Origin: Lutjanus erythropterus | Taxonomy: Eukaryota > Chordata > Actinopteri > Lutjaniformes > Lutjanidae | Assembly (NCBI GenBank): GCA_020091685.1 | Contig: CM034612.1 | Coordinates: 25,412,655 to 25,476,654 of the forward strand | Direction: 5' to 3' | Length of the DNA stretch: 64,000 nt | Shown here: positions 59,226 to 64,000 of the stretch, piece by piece | Layout: every line of letters starts with the position of its first letter | Position numbering within the stretch: the first letter of the stretch is position 1 | Notes under the pieces: generated by a model | What the model was told of the DNA's origin: nothing | The model's database searches: none | What the model saw: only the letters and a program-made list of their open reading frames with translations | Translations under genes and position numbers: made by a program

Positions 59226-60439
59226 TGGTGTTGAGTTTGAAAGTGAGATTGAAGATATACAGACGTAACTGCTGTAACATATTGTCTGTGGCCTCTATGC
59301 TGCTTTTGACTGTTTACCAACCCAACATGACATGTTAAAAAAAAAAAATCAGAAAAATCACAGTTTTCTATGGATGTAGTAACTAGCTGGTTATGTAGGA
59401 AGAGGATGTAGCCATTCTTAATCTGGTTGACAAAGCTGTGATTAGTTGTTTGTTGTTTACACCTGTGGAACTGCCTTCCTGTTTGAATGTCTGAAGAAAC
59501 TGGAGATATAAAGTAGACGGTTATTCAAATAGTCTTGAACCAGGCTAGGTCATTCAAGGTTTGTTGAATCTCAGTGTCACTGACTCCCTGACCTCTCTTG
59601 TTGCACTTTTTTCTTTTACCCATGAAGTATCACTGTTACAGAGCACTTTCATGTTCTCCAGAGGATGAACCCTTTTCTTTTTTGACACTGATTGCGCTTT
59701 CCTTTTAGTGACACCTTCAGGAAAAAAACAATATTGCACTTAGGAAACTTGCTCATGACATTAAAGCTCCCAAAAGGATCGATTCTTTTGATGTTAATGA
59801 ACCCAAGACCTTTCTCTAAGCAAGAATCGCTAAATTATTAAGATGTTGATTACTTCTCTCAGCAATTTCATACAGGGAGGTCAATCATTGTTGTCTTGCG
59901 GGTTGTCTGCTGTTGAGACTTTTACTGTTGTTTTGGCACAGATGAAACATGCGTGGTAAGCTGAGCTTTAAACATCCTAAAATTCATCTACTTACTTTAT
60001 GTTAAGTGATGTCACTTTAACTTACTATTGGATCTTGCTTAAAAAACAAACCTGCAATGCAACTTAATGGCTTTCCACTGAATTGCTGTGCATTTATTCC
60101 TGTCAGTCACCAACGCTCACCGGTGCATCTGAAGTCTGGTCCCTCTTTGCTGTTGTTCTAATGTAAAATCAATACATTCCAGCTGATTTCTTGGTTCTGT
60201 CAGTCCAACAGACAGACAGCGTGTTACTAAGTGGTGAAGTGCAGAACTGCTTACGGTTGCACATTGACAATAAAGCACCATATTGACAGTGATAGTGCTC
60301 TGATCTCTTTTGAATATATGTATACATAGACATTATTGTTCTTGAAACTTTAGGCTTTACCTGGAATGTTGTCTGATATTTCAAATGTCGCAGCAAACCT
60401 CAGTCCATGGGATTTTATCCCTCTAATGCATCTGCATTG

Positions 60440-60720
60440 TTTAATATTTTGAAGTATTTCCACACAGAGCTGGTAGCAGACATCGTGTTGTGTGTTTCAT
60501 TCAGATGGTAGAGCCAAAAGTAACTGTATTAAGTGAATTAATGACTGGAAGTGCTTGAATTCATGGCACTTTGAATTCATGCTTTAATTAAAGCGCTCGG
60601 TGTGCTCAGCCGGTAACACATAAAAGCAACAAAACACACACCAGCCTGCATGAAAATAAATAGCAACATGCTATGACTTTATTTTCCTTTCCTGTAAATG
60701 CCAATTAAATTTATTAGTCT
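60440..60720. promoter_or_regulatory. Candidate conserved non-coding element in tmtc1 intron 1
   Basis: TE-free block with homeodomain-like ATTA/TAAT clusters (AAGTGAATTAATGACTGG, ATGCTTTAATTAAAGCG). The TTTAATTAAA core is palindromic. Inference only. Confidence 0.3.
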
Positions 60721-61524
60721 ATGGCTATTTTACAACTACATTTTTTCCTGCTTTGCCCCAAGACTCAGGGGTCTTTAACTTTGGGGGGCATAAAACCCAA
60801 TGCCCCCCCAAACATGGCGCCTATGTATGTAGATTGATTTTGATTTGTCACTCAGCTTGACATTTCCTTGACTTGTAACAATCACCAGTGGAATTTAAGG
60901 CAATTTCCTCAAGGTTTAATTTTCTAAACTTTTCAAGCTGTGAGTGACTGAGTCTTCTACTCAAGGATAAACCTCACACCAGAACTCAGTATAAACTGAC
61001 AGAAAGACTCCGACAAAAGCTGTCAGATCTGTTTGTTCATCCACTGAAGGCTTCTCAAATATGTTTCTGTTGTGTGTTGTGGGATGTCGACTGGATTGAA
61101 TTGTTTCCCCAAATACCAATCAAGTCGTCTTTGTCTTACTTCCCATCATTGTGTCATGTTTTCCTCCGTGCTGTCATCGGCTCTGCCAAGCTGTCACGGA
61201 GCCAAAATTTTGACAATATTGGATTTGATAGAAAGCTTGAGACCCAAAATGAGAAATTTGTGCCTGCATGATCAGGACAAGGAAAGTAATAAGTAAGTCA
61301 TACTTCCCCCAGACTGGTGAACACAGCCACTGCTGTGACTCTGCTTGTAGGACATGGATCTCCTAAGATGTCAGTGAGAGCGCTGTCAGATCTGCTAACT
61401 TGCACTGTCAGCATTGCTGTCATGTTAAAAGCACAGTGTTGGATCCTACCAGAGTGAGAGGATCTGAGTGACGGATCGCCTGAAGTCTGAAATGTAATGA
61501 GTTTGTATGTTCTGGCTGCATCTG

Positions 61525-61600
61525 TGTGGGTTCTCTCAGGGTGCTCCGGCTTCCTCCCTCAGTTCAAAGACATGCAGGTTTATTGGCTGTCAATGAAGAT
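61525..61600 (+). mobile_element. LINE/SINE tail fragment
   Basis: GGGTTCTCTCAGGGTGCTCC, GGCTTCCTCCCTCAG and AAAGACATGCAGGTTTATTGG match the body of 20938-21318 in opposite orientation. Confidence 0.8.
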
Positions 61601-62127
61601 ACAGTTTATTTGTATCATGCTTCTCATAGACTTAAATAAAACGTGCCTTTCAAAAGCAACAAGCAACATTTAAAAAATCTACTCTAAATCGCATGTGAAT
61701 GTAAATTTTCACAGCCATTTGCCTAATGGAACGATACATCTTTGACTTCTCTACCCAGAAAGAACAACTCCTGTATTAAGACAGAGTTGAAAAGTTGAGA
61801 ACGTATCCAGATTTCCCCCTTTACCATTGTGCCATCTAATTCATAAACATTTGTTGGATTTTCACATTTTTGTGGATCCTTTTTACCTGTACCATCTTGC
61901 TGACATCAGGCCCAAAGTTTCACATCATATGAAAGCTGATTTTGTTCCTCAAGCCCTCAACAGTGTAAATGTGTGCCTTATTTTGCCTTAAATGCATTAG
62001 GTTTTTGATATGTCCAAAAACTTCCCTCTATGAACCAAATAGTAGGAGTTGGCAGTGACAGGAACAATACATGGAGGGGAACGACAACACTGGGGAGAAA
62101 AATTAAAATTCTTTTATACTATTGACT

Positions 62128-62184
62128 CACTACTACTACTACTACTACTACTGCTACTACTACTAATAATAATAATAATAATAA
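62128..62184. repeat. (TAC)n-(TAA)n compound microsatellite
   Basis: About 12 TAC units with one TGC change, then about 7 AAT/TAA units. Confidence 0.97.
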
Positions 62185-62479
62185 TTAGAATGAAATGATA
62201 CAGCTCAACCCTGACACATAAGCCTGTGAAATAAGTGAGAAATAAGGCCGAACCCAAACGCATCCCCTTGGGATTGGGTACAGATCTCAAGCTCTAATAA
62301 CCAACAGCAAACAGCATGTGTCATTCCATTTGTCGTATTGATTGATTGATTCTCTCTCACATGTCAAAAGCTGATCTTTGCCAACAACTCCTGCCTTACA
62401 GCAACTCTGAGGGGACACACTGCCTCAAATACAGAGCACTTTTAAATCACAGTGTTACCATGGGGGCTCAGTGGTCAGT

Positions 62480-63600
62480 GACTGTCAGTCATTGGTGATG
62501 CTGGGGTTGATCAATTATCGGCCTGGTCAATTATCAGCTCTGATATTCAGCATTTTTACAAATATCTGAATCTTTTTTTTCAGTACAATTGCTGATGAAT
62601 TAAGTTAATTTAAAAATGTGCACCGATGGAACCGCTTTTCTTTGTCTGTAATCACCATCCTAGTGTCTCACTAAGTGTCCCGCCCACAACTGCGTCTGAT
62701 TGGTTACATGCATTTGCACTGAAGCATTTTAAGATATGATAATGTTGAAAAGTTCTGTTTTAATTAAACATATACTTAAAGGCATTTCAGTGCAAATTTC
62801 AGAACAAATTTTTAGAACAAGTTTTTACTTTATTTTATAAAACCTATTTATTTTGTTCATTTATTTGCTAATAAACTCTGCAGCATTGTATTTATTTGCA
62901 GCATTTTGGTCCTAGAGCTTCATCAGGCAGGATTTAAATTTTGCAAATAATTGTAATATTGCAAGTTAAACAGTGGGTTGCAAGTTTTTGGTTCACTTGT
63001 CCTGCTCCTACTGACATGTCTCATCAAATAGATGCAGTTTTTTTCAGTTAATTGAAGAAATGCTGTTGTCAGCTCCCCTGAACTTTATGTTCTTAACATA
63101 ATGTTTACAGTTGCACTGATTATTAATTGATTACTAAATTAATCACCAACTATTTTGATGATCCATTAATCAGTTTGAGTCTTTTTGTTTGAGAAAAAAA
63201 TGCTTCTTAAATGTGAATATTTTCTGGTTTCTTTACTCCTCTCTGACAGTAAACTGAAAGTCTTTGAGTTGTGAGTAAAAGAAGACATTTAAGGATGTAA
63301 TCTTGGGCTTTGGGAAACACTGATTGACATTCTTCAACATTATCTTGCATTTTAAAACAAACAACTATTAATTGATTAATCAAGAAAATACTCAACAGAT
63401 TAATCGACTATGAAAATAATTAATTGCAGCCCTAATAATGTTAAAGAGTTCTATTTTAATTAAACATCTTCATTTCAACAAAAAAGAGTTTATTTTATTG
63501 TAAAGACTGAAGAATTTTTATGTCTTTGATTACTAATAATTGGCATTGTCCCTGAAAAACCCAGTTGGTCAAACCCTGACCGGTGCCCAAGCCTATGTAA
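62480..63600. mobile_element. Older TE remnant hosting a younger MITE
   Basis: AAAAGTTCTGTTTTAATTAA then ACAT (about 62748) recurs as AAAGAGTTCTATTTTAATTAAA near 63443. The left part has GATCAATTATCGGCCTGGTC and the right part has CAATGCCAATTATTAGTAAT reversed. It is split by 63106-63434. Confidence 0.5.
63106..63434 (-). mobile_element. CTGCAACTA-type hAT MITE, 329 bp, full length, perfect 8-bp target duplication
   Basis: Left TACAGTTGCACTGATTATTA, right AATTAATTGCAGCCCTA. ATAATGTT flanks it at 63098-63105 and 63435-63442. The interior has TTCTTAAATGTGAATATTTT, CTCCTCTCTGACAGTAAACT and CTTGGGCTTTGGGAAACACT. Confidence 0.95.
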
Positions 63601-63744
63601 AAAAATTACAGAGTCTGAACGTAAAACAAAATGGCAAGACAATATTGACTAAATGTGATGAAATAAAACAGTTAGCAAATCATCCAGAATAATACATCTA
63701 ATGACATATTTATATCATCGTGCAGGCGCAGGCTCATTGTTATT

Positions 63745-63935
63745 CCTTTTTGAGAGTAGTGGTTACAGAGGCGGCCCATCACACAAAGGTCACAGATTAG
63801 ATTCTTCCAGCAGACAGTCTATGTGTCCATCAGCGGCAGTACTTCCTGTCAAAATGCCCTTGAGCGGGACACTGAACCCCGACCGGCTCCCTCATTGTAA
63901 GTCTCTGTGGATAAGAACATGAACTAAACGCCTCA
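63745..63935 (+). mobile_element. tRNA-headed SINE, degenerate
   Basis: GAGTAGTGGTTACAGAGGCG (A-box-like) and GGTCACAGATTAGATTCTTC (degenerate B box), then CCTTGAGCGGGACACTGAAC, and the tail GTCTCTGTGGATAAGAACAT then GAACTAAACGCC, a decayed form of the GTCGCTTTGGATAAAAGCG tail found in many fish SINEs. Confidence 0.75.
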
Positions 63936-64000
63936 AATGAGAGATTTAAATTCCTCCGCAGCCTTCAGTCTGCGGTTGGGTCGGGACCCCGGCCGGGCCC

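Larger units (their letters stand above)
42137..64000 (+). other. tmtc1: tmtc1 intron 1 (5' part, at least 21.8 kb)
   Basis: No sequence resembling the expected exon 2 (NIFLTG and FHAVN motifs after LTFK) was seen. The interval holds nested MITEs, SINE pieces, microsatellites, and some repeat-poor blocks (50600-51060, 52120-52700, 56560-57300, 57440-58020, 60440-60720) described separately or with nothing recognisable. Confidence 0.8.

Overview
The window is vertebrate nuclear DNA from a teleost, probably a percomorph. This rests on the two recognisable genes and on the dense cover of fish-type short DNA transposons (MITEs), tRNA-derived SINEs and simple repeats. No species can be named. Both genes lie on the + strand in the order IPO8 then TMTC1, the same neighbours and relative orientation I recall for human 12p11. 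The window therefore looks like a piece of conserved vertebrate synteny.

Region by region: (1) 1-432 is a long (TA)n microsatellite. (2) About 433-16700 is the 3' end of ipo8 (importin-8). Four confident coding exons (1666-1886, 7098-7303, 10888-11109, 13556-13685) and a tentative terminal exon (15854-15926) are separated by introns full of MITEs and one 46-49 bp minisatellite. (3) About 16700-41600 is intergenic. It holds a 43-50 bp minisatellite, TTAA-target and hAT-like MITEs, a complete SINE, a LINE 3' fragment, an LTR-like repeat in two or three copies, (CA)n tracts, and a few repeat-poor blocks that could be conserved non-coding elements. (4) About 41650-42280 is a CpG-rich promoter with the first coding exon of tmtc1 (41841-42136). 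(5) 42137-64000 is the start of a long tmtc1 intron 1, filled with nested MITEs. I found no exon 2.

The genes are not a pathway. Importin-8 is a nuclear import receptor of the importin-beta family. TMTC1 is an ER multi-pass TPR protein linked to cadherin O-mannosylation. I found no undescribed multi-gene system. The best observations are a one-base phase break in an ipo8 exon, a MITE that seems to form an ipo8 splice acceptor, an ipo8 C-terminus unlike the mammalian one, several element-in-element insertions with readable target-site duplications, and a TMTC1 start codon overlapped by an upstream ORF.

Limits: exon boundaries were set by splice consensus, reading phase and remembered human IPO8/TMTC1 protein sequence, not by alignment. 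Repeat families were assigned from terminal sequences and target duplications seen by eye.
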